Shown here piece by piece: positions 7,627 to 17,605 of a stretch of 64,000 nucleotides of DNA. Made by a program: the position numbers and the translations under genes. The notes beneath the pieces are model-generated. The model was not told the DNA's origin, did no database searches, and saw only the letters and a program-made list of their open reading frames with translations. Positions within the stretch are counted from its first letter, which is position 1, and each line of letters starts with the position of its first letter. Source of the stretch: Pseudoalteromonas sp. MEBiC 03607 (GTDB taxonomy: Bacteria > Pseudomonadota > Gammaproteobacteria > Enterobacterales > Alteromonadaceae); assembly GCF_004792295.1 (NCBI RefSeq), contig NZ_SRRY01000001.1, positions 1,064,501-1,128,500 of the forward strand, given 5' to 3'.

Positions 7627-10449
7627 ATGGCAACAACAGCTAGAAAAACATACCTGAGCGTATTGATAAGCTCGATACTGGCTTCGTCAGTCAGTTTCGC
7701 AGCCTCTGCACAACAGCAAGAGAATAATAACAATAACCAAGTCGAAGAGGATGTTGAGGTTATTGAGGTTACAGGGATACGTAGCAGCATTAAAGAATCA
7801 AACTTTCGTAAAAGAGAAGCAACAACGGTTGTTGATGTTGTAGTTGCGGACGACATTGGTAAGTTTCCCGATGAAAACTTAGCTGAAGCATTACAGCGTA
7901 TTCCTGGTATCACCATTACCCGTAATGGCGGTGAGGGGCAAAATATTTTAGTACGTGGTTTAGGTGGTGGCTACAACATTACCACCTTGAATGGCCGTAA
8001 GCTGGCGTCTGAAAATTCAGGCCGCGACTTTAACTTTGATACCATTGCCTCAGAGTTAGTCGGAGCACTGCAAGTTTATAAATCACCAGAAGCACGCTTA
8101 ATTGAAGGTGGGATTGGTGCGGTTGTTGATATCGAAACTCGCAAACCACTTGATCAAGACGGTTTCACGTTAAGTGCTTCAGCAAAGGGGATTTATGAAT
8201 CGCGCACGGGAGATGTACACCCGCATGCTTCATTTATCATAGGTGACAACTTTAATGATGATACCTTTGGTGTGCTTTTCTCTGGGGCCTATTCAAAGAA
8301 AACCTTACGTGCAGACACATACTCTGCAAGCGGCTTTTTTGATGAAGAAGAGGGCTGGGGAGCAGACAGTGCCGGTGTGCCAGTCGATATGAATGGTAAC
8401 GGAGAAATTGACGGGCAAAGCGAAATATTTGCCTCAAAAATTCCGAGTTACATGTATTTTGCCAACGCGCAAGATGTGCGTGAACGCGTCGGTGCGACGT
8501 TAGCAATGCAATGGCGCCCAACAGATACCCTAGATATTAACTTTGATGCCTTATATTCGCGTTACAACACCGATGGTCACCGTTATCAAATCGGTTTTGT
8601 TAACTACGACGAAAGCTGGACGCCAGGCACGCCCGTTTTTACCGATGCACAATTTGATGACTCAGGCCGAGTGGTATCAATGACGCAAACCGGTAATACT
8701 ATGGTGGAGTTATTAAACTTAACCAATCCTCGAAAAACAGATACGTATCAGTTTGCCCTTAATGCCAAATGGTATCCAATGGGTGGCCTAACACTGGCTG
8801 TGGATGTTGCGCATTCAAAAGCGAAAAATGAAAATGGTGGTGATAATCGCTTTATTGTTGCCCGTGGTTTTATTGACTCGATTGGCATTGATTACACCAC
8901 TGGTAATATGCTGCCAGATGTTACTTTATCGCCGGGCTTAACAGCGGATCAATCATACGGTGCGCACTATAGCCGTAATACAGGTACCGGGGTTGAAGAC
9001 ACTATCAATGACTTTAAGTTTACCGGTACATTTTTGCCTGAAAGTGATTTAGTTACCCGTATCGATTTTGGCTTAACATACCTTGAGCAAACCAAGAGCC
9101 AACTGGAATATGCTTCAAAAAATGCCAGCCAATTTAGTAATGGTGGCCAATACTTAGATCGTGACGGTTATGAATTTGATGACAGCACGGTAGTAAATGT
9201 AGGTGACTTTAACCTGTTTGAAATCCCAAGTGACGTGTTTGTTGAGGCGAATTTCGATAACTTCTTAGAAGGTGAAAGTAGCATTACACCTGAGCCATGG
9301 CCAAGTTTCGATTACGATAAGTTACTTGCTTATTATCGTTCAATTAATGCTGAAGCTACAGACAAGAGCATTGTTGCCTCGCTTAATTCATCGGGTACTT
9401 ATGAGGTAACAGAAGAAGTTCTTACCGCGTATGCGCAAGTGACGCTTGAAAGCACTGTTGCAAAAATGCCGTATATGCTAAATGTCGGTATTCGTGGTTC
9501 ACAAACAGAAGTGAGCTCTAAAGGGTCGGTGTATGATTTATCGTTAATTGACTTACAAGAAGATGGTAAACCACTTGAAAATGGTTGGCGCGAAACCGTT
9601 CAGCAATCATTTGAAGGGGATTACAGCAATATTTTACCAAGCATGAACTTTAAGCTTAGCATTACTGATGATTTGATTTACCGCTTCTCTGCGGCACAAG
9701 TTATTAGTCGTCCATCATTAGCCTATTTACGCCCATGGCTTGCGCCAAACTTTGATACTTATCGTGAAGGCTTACCACAACTTTCTATGGGTGATTCATC
9801 GTTAACACCTGAAGAAGCTAATCAAGCAGACATGACCTTAGAATGGTACTTTGAAGACAGCAGCTCGTTAAGTGGTGGGGTGTTTGTAAAAGACCTGAAA
9901 TCATTTATCGATTATGTAGAAAGCCCAGTTGAAATCGAAGGCGTGCGTTATTTTGCCTCTTACCCGGGCAAGAGTGAGTATGGTGCCACTATTAAAGGCG
10001 CTGAGTTTGCTTATCAGCAATCGCTCGAAAATTTACTACCTGAGCCCTTTAATGGTTTAGGTTTTCAGCTTAACTATACCTATGTAGACAGTAGCTACGA
10101 TGAGCCAGAGCTAAAAGAGTCAGGCTTGCCATTTAGAGGTATGTCGAAAAACTCATATAACGCGGTGGTTTACTATGAGCAATATGGTTTCCAAGCGCGT
10201 TTAGCCTATAACTGGCGTAGTAAATTCTTGTCGGATCCAGATGCGTGGGGTGGCCCTTATTGGATCTCTGATTATGGTCAGTTAGATGCCAGCATGAGCT
10301 ATAACATCAGTGATCAATTCACTGTGTTTGCTGAAGCAACTAACTTAACGAATGAGCGTTATTGGGGTTACACCAAACGCACAGACCAAGTGAGTTACCT
10401 TGAGCGCTTTGGTACTCAGGTCGCATTAGGTGTACGTGCTAGCTTTTAA
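7627..10449 (+). CDS. TonB-dependent outer-membrane receptor (amino-sugar locus)
   Basis: This 940-residue receptor has a signal peptide ending AASA (cleavage predicted after residue 28), a TonB-box-like EVIEVTG segment near residues 46-52, a plug domain with the [10 protein letters not shown] motif, and a beta barrel ending in an aromatic residue (RASF). The N-terminal pattern, with IRSSI followed by [16 protein letters not shown], belongs to the Xanthomonas/Caulobacter-type TonB receptor family used for oligosaccharide import. Its position next to the AgaR-like regulator, with shared candidate operators, suggests that it carries GalNAc- or GlcNAc-containing oligosaccharides across the outer membrane. 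The exact substrate cannot be read from the sequence. Confidence 0.88.
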   Translation: MATTARKTYLSVLISSILASSVSFAASAQQQENNNNNQVEEDVEVIEVTGIRSSIKESNFRKREATTVVDVVVADDIGKFPDENLAEALQRIPGITITRNGGEGQNILVRGLGGGYNITTLNGRKLASENSGRDFNFDTIASELVGALQVYKSPEARLIEGGIGAVVDIETRKPLDQDGFTLSASAKGIYESRTGDVHPHASFIIGDNFNDDTFGVLFSGAYSKKTLRADTYSASGFFDEEEGWGADSAGVPVDMNGNGEIDGQSEIFASKIPSYMYFANAQDVRERVGATLAMQWRPTDTLDINFDALYSRYNTDGHRYQIGFVNYDESWTPGTPVFTDAQFDDSGRVVSMTQTGNTMVELLNLTNPRKTDTYQFALNAKWYPMGGLTLAVDVAHSKAKNENGGDNRFIVARGFIDSIGIDYTTGNMLPDVTLSPGLTADQSYGAHYSRNTGTGVEDTINDFKFTGTFLPESDLVTRIDFGLTYLEQTKSQLEYASKNASQFSNGGQYLDRDGYEFDDSTVVNVGDFNLFEIPSDVFVEANFDNFLEGESSITPEPWPSFDYDKLLAYYRSINAEATDKSIVASLNSSGTYEVTEEVLTAYAQVTLESTVAKMPYMLNVGIRGSQTEVSSKGSVYDLSLIDLQEDGKPLENGWRETVQQSFEGDYSNILPSMNFKLSITDDLIYRFSAAQVISRPSLAYLRPWLAPNFDTYREGLPQLSMGDSSLTPEEANQADMTLEWYFEDSSSLSGGVFVKDLKSFIDYVESPVEIEGVRYFASYPGKSEYGATIKGAEFAYQQSLENLLPEPFNGLGFQLNYTYVDSSYDEPELKESGLPFRGMSKNSYNAVVYYEQYGFQARLAYNWRSKFLSDPDAWGGPYWISDYGQLDASMSYNISDQFTVFAEATNLTNERYWGYTKRTDQVSYLERFGTQVALGVRASF

Positions 10450-10479
10450 TCTTTGTATTCCCAGTTGTTAGTGTTGTTC

Positions 10480-10506
10480 AAGCGCCTGCAAAGGCGCTTT
10501 TATTTT
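10480..10506 (+). terminator. Rho-independent terminator after the receptor gene
   Basis: The stem AGCGCCT (10481-10487) pairs with AGGCGCT (10492-10498) around a 4-base loop, followed by TTTATTTTT. Confidence 0.8.
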
Positions 10507-10523
10507 TAAAAAATGAGGTTGTT

Positions 10524-10679
10524 ATGGCAGGAATTAGTGTTTGGCAATTAGTCATTATTGCCGCAATTGTGGTGCTGTTATTTGGCACAAAAAAGCTCTC
10601 ACGAATAGGTGGTGATTTAGGGACGTCAGTTAAAGGGTTTAAACGCGCTATGCACGATAAACCCAATGATGAAACTTAG
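10524..10679 (+). CDS. tatA: Orphan TatA/E-family protein
   Basis: This 51-residue protein has all the TatA hallmarks: a short N-terminal segment, a membrane helix of about 17 residues ([17 protein letters not shown]), the FGTKKL hinge, then an amphipathic helix with [15 protein letters not shown] and a charged tail. TatA oligomers form the pore of the twin-arginine translocase. No tatB or tatC is next to it. TGAGG lies just upstream of the ATG at 10524. The protein is shorter than a typical TatA (about 80-90 residues) and closer to TatE. A Tat-type signal occurs in the dehydrogenase small subunit at 4509, about 6 kb away. Confidence 0.85.
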   Translation: MAGISVWQLVIIAAIVVLLFGTKKLSRIGGDLGTSVKGFKRAMHDKPNDET

Positions 10680-10692
10680 TTAGCAATAAATT

Positions 10693-11766
10693 TTAGATAA
10701 TATTACTGCCTTGTTCGGGGTCGCGAGATTGATCAGCTTGTTCGCGTATATCATCGGCATCACTGCTGACATCATCTAAACTATGATCGGTGAGTGTTTT
10801 TGATGTTTGGGGAGGCGTGCTCGAATTACTATTTATTTGCTCTGTTTCGGTATTTAAAATGATTCGCTCGCGGGCATCATCAGGCATACTGACTTGCTCT
10901 GATAAGTAGGTATTGACCAACTCTCGCATCAATTGAGATGCCACTTTAACTGTGCTGTGCTCATTGCTATTTACCCAAAAATAAATAGTTAGATTTAGTG
11001 TTGCTGAGCCTAATGAATCAATTAACACTTGGCTTGGCGGATCACTAATAACAGCCGGGTTTTGCTTAACCACTTTCATTGCTAATTGCTGGGCATAGCG
11101 AATGTCATTATCGTAACCAATGCCAACGTTAAAGTGACCTCGCATTTTAGGATTTGCGGTGAGGTTTTTTATGACATTTTTATACACAGTCGCATTCGGT
11201 ATTTGAATGTGATTACCATCAAAATCAACTAAAGTTGTGGCGCGAGCCGTCACTTTTTTAACCACCCCTAAACGACCATCAACTTCTATCACATCGTCAA
11301 TACGAAAAGGGCGCTGCACACTGAGCAGCATGCTTGAGATAAAGTTTTCGGCAATATCTCGAAAAGCAAAACCTAAAATAAGACCCACTAATCCAGTACC
11401 ACTCATAATAGCTACAGCAAAATCGGTAAGTCCTGCAAGGCGCAAAAATAAGTACACCCCAAACAAAATGATAATGATGCTAAAAAATCGTCGTGTTACA
11501 ACATGTAATAGCTTGCTTTCACTTACAAAACCAAGCGGTTTTATCAAGATATATGACAAAGGGCGTGCTAATAAATAGCAAATAATAACAGCTACGAGGC
11601 CCAACGTAAGGGCTGGTAACATTTGCCAAGTAGTGTGTAAAAACTGCGTAACTTGTAGGTTTAAGTCTTGCCAAGCAATGCTGTCGGTGGGTGTCTGTGT
11701 GGTAACAAATAATTTAGGTGAAAACAAACTAGCTAATTGATTTTTATATAATAAATAGAGGCTCAT
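10693..11766 (-). CDS. MscS-family small-conductance mechanosensitive channel
   Basis: This 357-residue inner-membrane protein has N-terminal membrane helices, a glycine-rich pore helix region (IMSGTGLVGLILGFAFR) followed by the MscS beta domain (RPFRIDDVIEVDGRLGVV), and a C-terminal alpha/beta domain. MscS channels open under membrane tension and release solutes during hypo-osmotic shock. The tail after about residue 300 is polar, rich in Ser, Asp and Gln, and likely disordered. The stop lies 13 bases from the convergent tatA stop. It is monocistronic as far as I can see. Confidence 0.88.
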   Translation of the reverse strand: MSLYLLYKNQLASLFSPKLFVTTQTPTDSIAWQDLNLQVTQFLHTTWQMLPALTLGLVAVIICYLLARPLSYILIKPLGFVSESKLLHVVTRRFFSIIIILFGVYLFLRLAGLTDFAVAIMSGTGLVGLILGFAFRDIAENFISSMLLSVQRPFRIDDVIEVDGRLGVVKKVTARATTLVDFDGNHIQIPNATVYKNVIKNLTANPKMRGHFNVGIGYDNDIRYAQQLAMKVVKQNPAVISDPPSQVLIDSLGSATLNLTIYFWVNSNEHSTVKVASQLMRELVNTYLSEQVSMPDDARERIILNTETEQINSNSSTPPQTSKTLTDHSLDDVSSDADDIREQADQSRDPEQGSNII

Positions 11767-11888
11767 TGCACCACTCCATGGATGGTTGTTTTGTTACAGT
11801 AAGCTTAGCTTAGTGCAATTCAAGCGCCATAATTAATGGCAAGCTGTTTGCAGCTTTAAAATTAATAAAGCAATGTATTAGGTCAGAT

Positions 11889-12854
11889 ATGGCTCAAGAT
11901 AAGCGCGGATTTCAGGCACATTCACCGTTGGAGATCCCAGTTAGAGGCTGGTGGGATATTATCAAACGCGTGTATCACAATTTATCACAAGACAATTTAT
12001 CGTTTGTGGCGGCTGGGGTGGCATTTTATGCTTTGCTTGCGATCTTTCCTGCATTAGCCGCGACAGTCTCTGTTTACGCTTATTTTGCGTCCCCGACCGA
12101 TATCCATGAGCAACTTGATAAAGTCACTGCTATTTTACCAACAAGTAGTCGAGACATTATTTTGCTACAGGTTGCAGAGGTGACTCAGCAATCGCAAAAG
12201 GTGTTAAGTGTTAGTGCCATAGGGACTTTATTGTTAACGATTTGGAGTAGCAGCAAGGGCTGTCAGGCGCTAATAACAGCCTGTAATATCACTTATCATC
12301 AGCATAACAAACGACAATTTTTTATGGCGTTACTGGTACGCTTTTTATTTTCGCTAGGTGCCATTGTTGTTGCGCTGGTGGCCTTGTTGATCATCGGTAT
12401 TTTACCGATTGTGCTTAACCTAGTTGGTTTAACAGAGCTGATTGATTTGTTGATCAAGCTTATTACTTGGCCACTGCTTGCGATTATTTTTAATTGCGCG
12501 TTGGCATTCTTATATCGCTATGCGCCACATCGAACAGCAGCAAAATGGCGCTGGATCACACCAGGTTCAATAGTGGCTACTTTGTTATGGATTATCGCAT
12601 CAATTGGTTTTTCATATTATGTCTCACAATTTGCAAGTTATAACGAAACGTATGGCTCATTAGGTGGTGTAGTGATTATGTTGATGTGGCTCTATATCAG
12701 CGCATACATCATTATTTTTGGTGCTGCAATTAATGCCAGCATTGAACAACAAACTTTAGTCGATAGTACTGTGGGCCCCGTGAAAGACGTTGGAGAGCGA
12801 GGAGCAACAGTGGCTGATAGATTAACCGAAAAACAGCAACAGCAGAAAAAGTAA
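11889..12854 (+). CDS. YihY/UPF0761-family membrane protein
   Basis: This 321-residue protein has about six membrane helices and the family signatures FVAAGVAFYALLAIFPAL near the N terminus and YGSLGGVVIMLMWLY near the C terminus. The family was once labelled ribonuclease BN by mistake; its real role in the envelope is unknown. The C terminus is a short glutamine/lysine-rich cytoplasmic tail. The gene stands alone, divergent from mscS, with no partner gene to suggest a function. Confidence 0.8.
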   Translation: MAQDKRGFQAHSPLEIPVRGWWDIIKRVYHNLSQDNLSFVAAGVAFYALLAIFPALAATVSVYAYFASPTDIHEQLDKVTAILPTSSRDIILLQVAEVTQQSQKVLSVSAIGTLLLTIWSSSKGCQALITACNITYHQHNKRQFFMALLVRFLFSLGAIVVALVALLIIGILPIVLNLVGLTELIDLLIKLITWPLLAIIFNCALAFLYRYAPHRTAAKWRWITPGSIVATLLWIIASIGFSYYVSQFASYNETYGSLGGVVIMLMWLYISAYIIIFGAAINASIEQQTLVDSTVGPVKDVGERGATVADRLTEKQQQQKK

Positions 12855-13072
12855 CTTAAGCATGCCATCATTGCGCTTGTTGAGTGCCAATAAATCTTAG
12901 ACAAACGTAAGTCATAAATTGACTTTATTAGGATTGACTTCTAATTAGTTAGTTAATCCTAAAGTTTTGCTTTTTGTTTGCCGTGGTCAGTGATGTGATT
13001 CTTATGCATCTATAAATCAGAAAGTTAAATTTTTTTGTACAAAGCTAATAATCATAATTTCTAGGTTTTAGA

Positions 13073-14692
13073 ATGCAAAAAGAGCTCCAGTCAAATATCA
13101 AAAGTTTGTCATTACTCAATTTGGTCGCTGTAATATTAGCAGGATTAACTGCTTTATCGGTTTACTTCATGTACGACAGTTTAAAAACCATAGAGTCTGA
13201 AATTAAAATGAGGTATCGATCTTATGTTTTGGCGGAGCAAGTAAGGCAAAGTTCAGATCAGTTAAGTTTAATGGCACGAGCATATACGGTAACGGGTAAT
13301 TCAAAATTCTTAGATTTTTTTAATCAAATTCTAGCTATTCGAAACGGCGAAGCTCCTCGGCCAGAAAATTATCACCGTGTTTATTGGGATATGCTAATGC
13401 CACAAAGTGGTAAGGCTCCATTTCCGGATGGTGAAAAAAAAGCACTCAAAGACATGTTGAGCTCAATAGGTATCACTCATGAAGAAATGCAACAAATTAA
13501 GCTTGCTGAAAAAGCATCAAATGATTTAACAAAAATTGAATATGCAGCTTTTCAAGCCGTTGAAAATGAAGCTGAACTTTCTCTAACGAATGAGCGGGTA
13601 GCAGCGATATTAAGTTTATACAGTGACGAGTATTTTACGGCTAAATCAGAAATTATGAGTCACATAAATAACTTTTTATTTATGCTAGATTATCGGACAG
13701 AGCAGCGCCTCAATTCTGTGACTCGCGAGCATTATTTAATATCGCTGTTTTCTTTTTGCTGCTTTATCACAATCTTAATAGTGCTGTTTTTTATCAGCCG
13801 ACTTCGAAAATCACTTAATTATTTATATGTCTCCTCACTTGAAGCTGAAGTAGCAGAAAAAACAGCTTCCTTAACAGAGAAAAATCTACAGCTCGAAGAA
13901 TCCATGGACTTAATGGCAAAAACTCAGAAGTACTTGATGGAAGCTGAGAAAACAGCCGCTTTAGGTCGACTTGTTGTGGGGGTCGCACATGAGGTAAATA
14001 CACCAGTCGGAATTTGTATTACCGCTGTTAGTTACCTTGAAGATGAAAATAAGAGAATGGGAAAAGTGTTAGCTGACAAACAGGTAAGTAAGGGGTCACT
14101 CGAAAAATACGTACATACCTCTGAAGAAATTAGCTTATTACTTCATTCAAACTTAGATCGTTTAGCTGAGTTGATCACAAGCTTTAAACAAATAGCCGCC
14201 GATCAGCATTGTGATGAACTAAGAGTTATTAAATTAGATGACCATTTAAATGATATTGTTAAGTCTTTAAAGAGCGAGTCTAAACACAAAAACATAGAGG
14301 TGGTTTCTGCTATTCCTGAAGGCCTGCAAGTACAGAGCTTTCCGGGGACGCTTTGCCAAGTCATGACTAATTTATTATCAAATGCAATTTTTCATGCCTT
14401 TGATGGAGACTTTGACGAGCCTCGAATAGAGATCTCAGCTAAAAGCGAAGGATCAGCAGTGCTTATTACTGTAAAAGATAATGGCAGTGGCATTGCTGAA
14501 GATATTCAAGATAAAATCTTTGACCCTTTCTTTACGACTAAACGCGTGCAAAAAAATACTGGTTTAGGTCTTTACGCAGTCATGAACCTAGTGACCCAAA
14601 AGCTAAAAGGTACAATTACTTTCGAATCCAATGAACAGCTAGGTACTACTTTTTATTTAACTTTGCCTAATCTAAATGATGAGCAAGTTTAA
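13073..14692 (+). CDS. Membrane sensor histidine kinase, orphan
   Basis: This 539-residue kinase has a first membrane helix at about residues 15-34, an extracytoplasmic helical sensor of about 185 residues, a second membrane helix at about 222-243, a coiled coil, a phosphoacceptor region with VAHEVNTPVG (histidine 306) and a C-terminal ATPase domain with NLLSNAIFHAF, DNGSGI and GLGLY motifs. The H-box reads HEVNTP rather than the more common HELRTP, a variant seen in several orphan kinases. No response regulator or ligand-binding gene is adjacent, so the signal and target are unknown. It has no receiver domain. Confidence 0.83.
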   Translation: MQKELQSNIKSLSLLNLVAVILAGLTALSVYFMYDSLKTIESEIKMRYRSYVLAEQVRQSSDQLSLMARAYTVTGNSKFLDFFNQILAIRNGEAPRPENYHRVYWDMLMPQSGKAPFPDGEKKALKDMLSSIGITHEEMQQIKLAEKASNDLTKIEYAAFQAVENEAELSLTNERVAAILSLYSDEYFTAKSEIMSHINNFLFMLDYRTEQRLNSVTREHYLISLFSFCCFITILIVLFFISRLRKSLNYLYVSSLEAEVAEKTASLTEKNLQLEESMDLMAKTQKYLMEAEKTAALGRLVVGVAHEVNTPVGICITAVSYLEDENKRMGKVLADKQVSKGSLEKYVHTSEEISLLLHSNLDRLAELITSFKQIAADQHCDELRVIKLDDHLNDIVKSLKSESKHKNIEVVSAIPEGLQVQSFPGTLCQVMTNLLSNAIFHAFDGDFDEPRIEISAKSEGSAVLITVKDNGSGIAEDIQDKIFDPFFTTKRVQKNTGLGLYAVMNLVTQKLKGTITFESNEQLGTTFYLTLPNLNDEQV

Positions 14693-14817
14693 TAACGTGA
14701 AATAGAAACGAACAGCTAAACATTCTTTTTTATAGAACGATTAACACTAATTTTACTCATGGTTGTTAGTTAAATTAGCGCCTACAATCATTTCATACAA
14801 TTTACGGGAGTAAAGTT

Positions 14818-15660
14818 ATGAAAGTGATTCAACAATTAAATAGCCATGCTACACAAGATGGTGATGGTGTAAACATCAGCCGCATTCCCGGCTTTGACGG
14901 TAAGTATTTAGACCCTTTTTTAATGATCGACGAGCTTAAGTCAGATGATCACAGTGATTTTATGGGCGGTTTTCCTGCGCATCCTCACCGTGGTATCGAA
15001 ACCTTTACGTATATTATTAAAGGTGGCTTTGAGCACCAAGATCAAATGGGCAACAAAAAAGCGATTCGTGCTGGTGACGTGCAGTGGATGAGTACTGGCT
15101 TTGGTGTGATCCATAGTGAAATGCCATTAGCAGATGCGAAAGAAGGCATGCATGGTTTTCAGATTTGGCTAAATATGCCCAGTGCTGAGAAGCTCAGAGC
15201 ACCACGTTACCAAGATACCACTGAAGCGCCTGCGCCGACGACACGAAATGAACAGGGTGTTGAGCTTAAAGCATTAGCTGGAAGCTGGCAGTTTTCCGGT
15301 GAAGAGCAGGTATCAAGCCTTCAAGATCTTGCTGCTAATGGCATGCTGGCTGATGTGACCTTACCTGCAGGAACTGTATTTAACCATGCGCCTTTAGCGC
15401 AAACCAAAGTGATGCTTTATGTTCATACTGGTGAAATACACACAGAGCAAGGTGGTCCTGTAAAAGCGGGTAGCTTACTCATTCTTGAGCCTGGTAGTGA
15501 CATTGAATTTAACTCACAAACAGGGGCTGGAGTTTTAATCCTTGCTGGAGAACCACTCAATCAGCCAATCGCGCACATGGGTCCGTTTGTGATGACTACC
15601 CAAGCTGAGTTACAGCAAGCGGTTAGAGATTATCAGTTAGGAAAATTTGGCACACTATAG
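14818..15660 (+). CDS. Pirin family protein
   Basis: This 280-residue bicupin has the N-terminal pirin signature, with metal-ligand histidines in AHPHRGIETFTY (H55 and H57) and the VIHSEMP segment. Bacterial pirins bind a metal ion; some, such as YhhW, act as quercetin dioxygenases, but the natural substrate is usually unknown. GGGAG precedes the ATG. The next gene, a glutathionyl-hydroquinone reductase, starts nine bases after the stop. The two are probably co-transcribed and may both handle quinone-like or aromatic compounds; that link is inference. Confidence 0.88.
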   Translation: MKVIQQLNSHATQDGDGVNISRIPGFDGKYLDPFLMIDELKSDDHSDFMGGFPAHPHRGIETFTYIIKGGFEHQDQMGNKKAIRAGDVQWMSTGFGVIHSEMPLADAKEGMHGFQIWLNMPSAEKLRAPRYQDTTEAPAPTTRNEQGVELKALAGSWQFSGEEQVSSLQDLAANGMLADVTLPAGTVFNHAPLAQTKVMLYVHTGEIHTEQGGPVKAGSLLILEPGSDIEFNSQTGAGVLILAGEPLNQPIAHMGPFVMTTQAELQQAVRDYQLGKFGTL

Positions 15661-15669
15661 GAGGTTATT

Positions 15670-16641
15670 GTGGGATTACTTGTAAACGGTCAATGGCAAG
15701 ATAAATGGTACGACACCGATAACAACCAAGGTGAATTTAAACGTGAGGCGGCCCAGTTACGAAACTGGGTTACCGCTGATGGTAGCGCTGGTCCAAGTGG
15801 TGATGCAGGCTTTAAAGCTGAAAAAGATCGCTACCACCTTTATGTATCTTTAGCCTGTCCTTGGGCTCATCGCACCTTGATATTTCGCCACTTAAAGGGG
15901 TTAGAAGATTATATCAGCGTGTCGGTTGTAAGCCCTGACATGCTAGAGCATGGTTGGACGTTTGATAAAGATAATCACAGCACCGGTGATGCTCTTTTCA
16001 ATAGCGACTTTATGCATCAAATTTATACGCGTAATAAAGCTGATTATTCAGGCCGTGTTACGGTGCCTGTGCTTTGGGATAAAAAAACGCAGCGTATTGT
16101 TAGCAATGAATCTGCTGAAATTATCAGAATGTTCAATAGCGCGTTTAATGCACTCACAGGTAATGAGCGCGACTTTTATCCTACAGCATTACATGCTGAA
16201 ATTGACGAAATTAATGAGTTTGTTTATCACAACATCAACAACGGTGTATACCGTGCAGGCTTTGCGACAACGCAAGAAGCTTATACAGAAGCCTTTGATG
16301 ATCTATTTGCAGCGCTTGATAAAATTGAACAACGTTTAACAGAAAACCGTTATTTAGTAGGCGATACACTCACAGAAGCTGATTGGCGTTTATTTACCAC
16401 TTTAATCCGCTTTGATAGCGTTTATGTTGGTCATTTTAAGTGTAACTTACGTACTATCGAGAGTTATCCGGCAATCAGTAACTATCTGCGTGAGTTGTAT
16501 CAAGTTGAAGAGGTAAGTAAGACGGTTGATTTTTACCATATTAAACGTCATTACTATTTCAGTCATACTATGATCAATCCAACTCAAGTCGTGCCAAAAG
16601 GGCCTGATATAGACTACGCTCGACCACACAACCGTGGTTAA
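15670..16641 (+). CDS. yqjG: Glutathionyl-hydroquinone reductase (YqjG/ECM4 family)
   Basis: This 323-residue xi-class glutathione transferase carries the catalytic cysteine C63 in the family motif LACPWAHRTLI, and the C-terminal helical domain includes RYLVGDTLTEADWRLF. It reduces glutathionyl-hydroquinones to hydroquinones with glutathione in the cytoplasm. Translation starts at GTG 15670, with AGGAGG at 15659-15664 at good spacing. It follows the pirin gene closely. The stop is followed by an inverted repeat at 16651-16690 shared with the convergent ATPase gene. Confidence 0.9.
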   Translation: MGLLVNGQWQDKWYDTDNNQGEFKREAAQLRNWVTADGSAGPSGDAGFKAEKDRYHLYVSLACPWAHRTLIFRHLKGLEDYISVSVVSPDMLEHGWTFDKDNHSTGDALFNSDFMHQIYTRNKADYSGRVTVPVLWDKKTQRIVSNESAEIIRMFNSAFNALTGNERDFYPTALHAEIDEINEFVYHNINNGVYRAGFATTQEAYTEAFDDLFAALDKIEQRLTENRYLVGDTLTEADWRLFTTLIRFDSVYVGHFKCNLRTIESYPAISNYLRELYQVEEVSKTVDFYHIKRHYYFSHTMINPTQVVPKGPDIDYARPHNRG

Positions 16642-16650
16642 TAGACATTG

Positions 16651-16690
16651 ATAACTAACAGTTTAATGATTTGATTAAGCTGTTAGTTAT
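16651..16690. terminator. Bidirectional hairpin between convergent genes
   Basis: ATAACTAACAG (16651-16661) is a perfect inverted repeat of CTGTTAGTTAT (16680-16690). It sits between two convergent stops and overlaps the last codons of the ATPase gene. There is no long T tract, so termination efficiency is uncertain. Confidence 0.5.
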
Positions 16691-17258
16691 AACTATCCAT
16701 CACCTTGCGGATGGTGTCGATGCCAAACATTACTTTCTGAATAAATGATTCTGAGCTTTTCACTAAATTAAAATTAGGGTGTTGAGACCAAACAGCTTGT
16801 AGTTTGTCATCAAGTAATATGGCTTGTTGGTCAGACTCATTTCTTACTGGGTTATTAGAATGAATACTTTGTCCAGATTTAGCTGCAGTTTCAAAAAAGA
16901 TCACTGCATCATATTGGTTAAGTTCGGTTTGTAGGTTGGTATTTAAGCATTGAAAAAATTCATCTTGCTCACCAGGCCAATAGGCTAGTCCATCTAAGCT
17001 ACCACGATCGCAAAGCATTAAACGATCTGGATGCATGGTTCGCTGAATATGCTCTAAGTGTTTTTGTAGGTTATAAATAGCCTGTTGGTGAGCCTTGATA
17101 AGGTGAGGTTCGGTGCTACGCTCAATTCCTCCGCCAAATAACATGGTGGCAGATTCAGGAACGACAACAATTTGTTTTGAAAACTCGCGTCTTAGTAAAT
17201 CGATGGCTGTAGTTTTACCACCTCCGGGGCCGCCAGTTAATACTATCCGTTTTTTCAC
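16683..17258 (-). CDS. Small AAA-family ATPase/NTPase
   Basis: This 191-residue P-loop protein has a Walker A motif, GGPGGGKTT (residues 9-17), very near the N terminus and a VIFFE Walker-B-like strand near residue 130. It resembles the AAA_28 group, small single-domain NTPases with nucleoside-kinase-like folds whose function is largely unknown. The CDRGSLDG segment resembles a kinase-type nucleophile loop, so a phosphotransferase activity is possible. It is monocistronic and convergent with yqjG. Confidence 0.65.
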   Translation of the reverse strand: MKKRIVLTGGPGGGKTTAIDLLRREFSKQIVVVPESATMLFGGGIERSTEPHLIKAHQQAIYNLQKHLEHIQRTMHPDRLMLCDRGSLDGLAYWPGEQDEFFQCLNTNLQTELNQYDAVIFFETAAKSGQSIHSNNPVRNESDQQAILLDDKLQAVWSQHPNFNLVKSSESFIQKVMFGIDTIRKVMDSYN

Positions 17259-17347
17259 TAATAATTTCCGAAATTAATTTCTGATACTTTAAGGTAGTGA
17301 AATTGCGACTTAATGAGAAGTAAAAACTCTGATTTTACTGATAAAGA

Positions 17348-17605
17348 TCATAATAATCTAAGAAGCCAACTAAACTGACTAACTTGTTTTAATTTGCTTT
17401 TAGATTGGTCATTACTTTGTAAAGCCTGATAACCCATCCCTGCGGTGAAGGCGCTAGCAAGGCCGACTTTAGTGACAGCAAATCGTTTTAACCGATAGTT
17501 GAATGCTTGGTGATGCTGACGTTTAAGTTCATTTTGCATGTCCATACTATGACTAAGATCAGTGACTTTTTTCAGTGGTTCGCGAATAAAGTAGTTAATT
17601 AACAT
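17348..17605 (-). CDS. Small hypothetical protein in the yqjK position
   Basis: This 85-residue basic protein has one weak hydrophobic stretch (VGLASAFTAGMGYQAL). It overlaps the last base of the YqjE-like gene, and in this family of operons a short YqjK-like protein often holds that place. I do not recognise a clear domain, so the name rests on position only. It is probably co-translated with its upstream neighbours and may be part of the same membrane or ribosome-tethering function. Confidence 0.5.
   Translation of the reverse strand: MLINYFIREPLKKVTDLSHSMDMQNELKRQHHQAFNYRLKRFAVTKVGLASAFTAGMGYQALQSNDQSKSKLKQVSQFSWLLRLL

Noticed and set aside
12930..12960. Near-palindrome after the YihY-family gene (AGGATT and AATCCT arms)
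   Set aside because: Only the outer six bases and a central TAATTA pair, the loop is long and AT-rich, and no T tract follows; too weak to call a terminator or operator.
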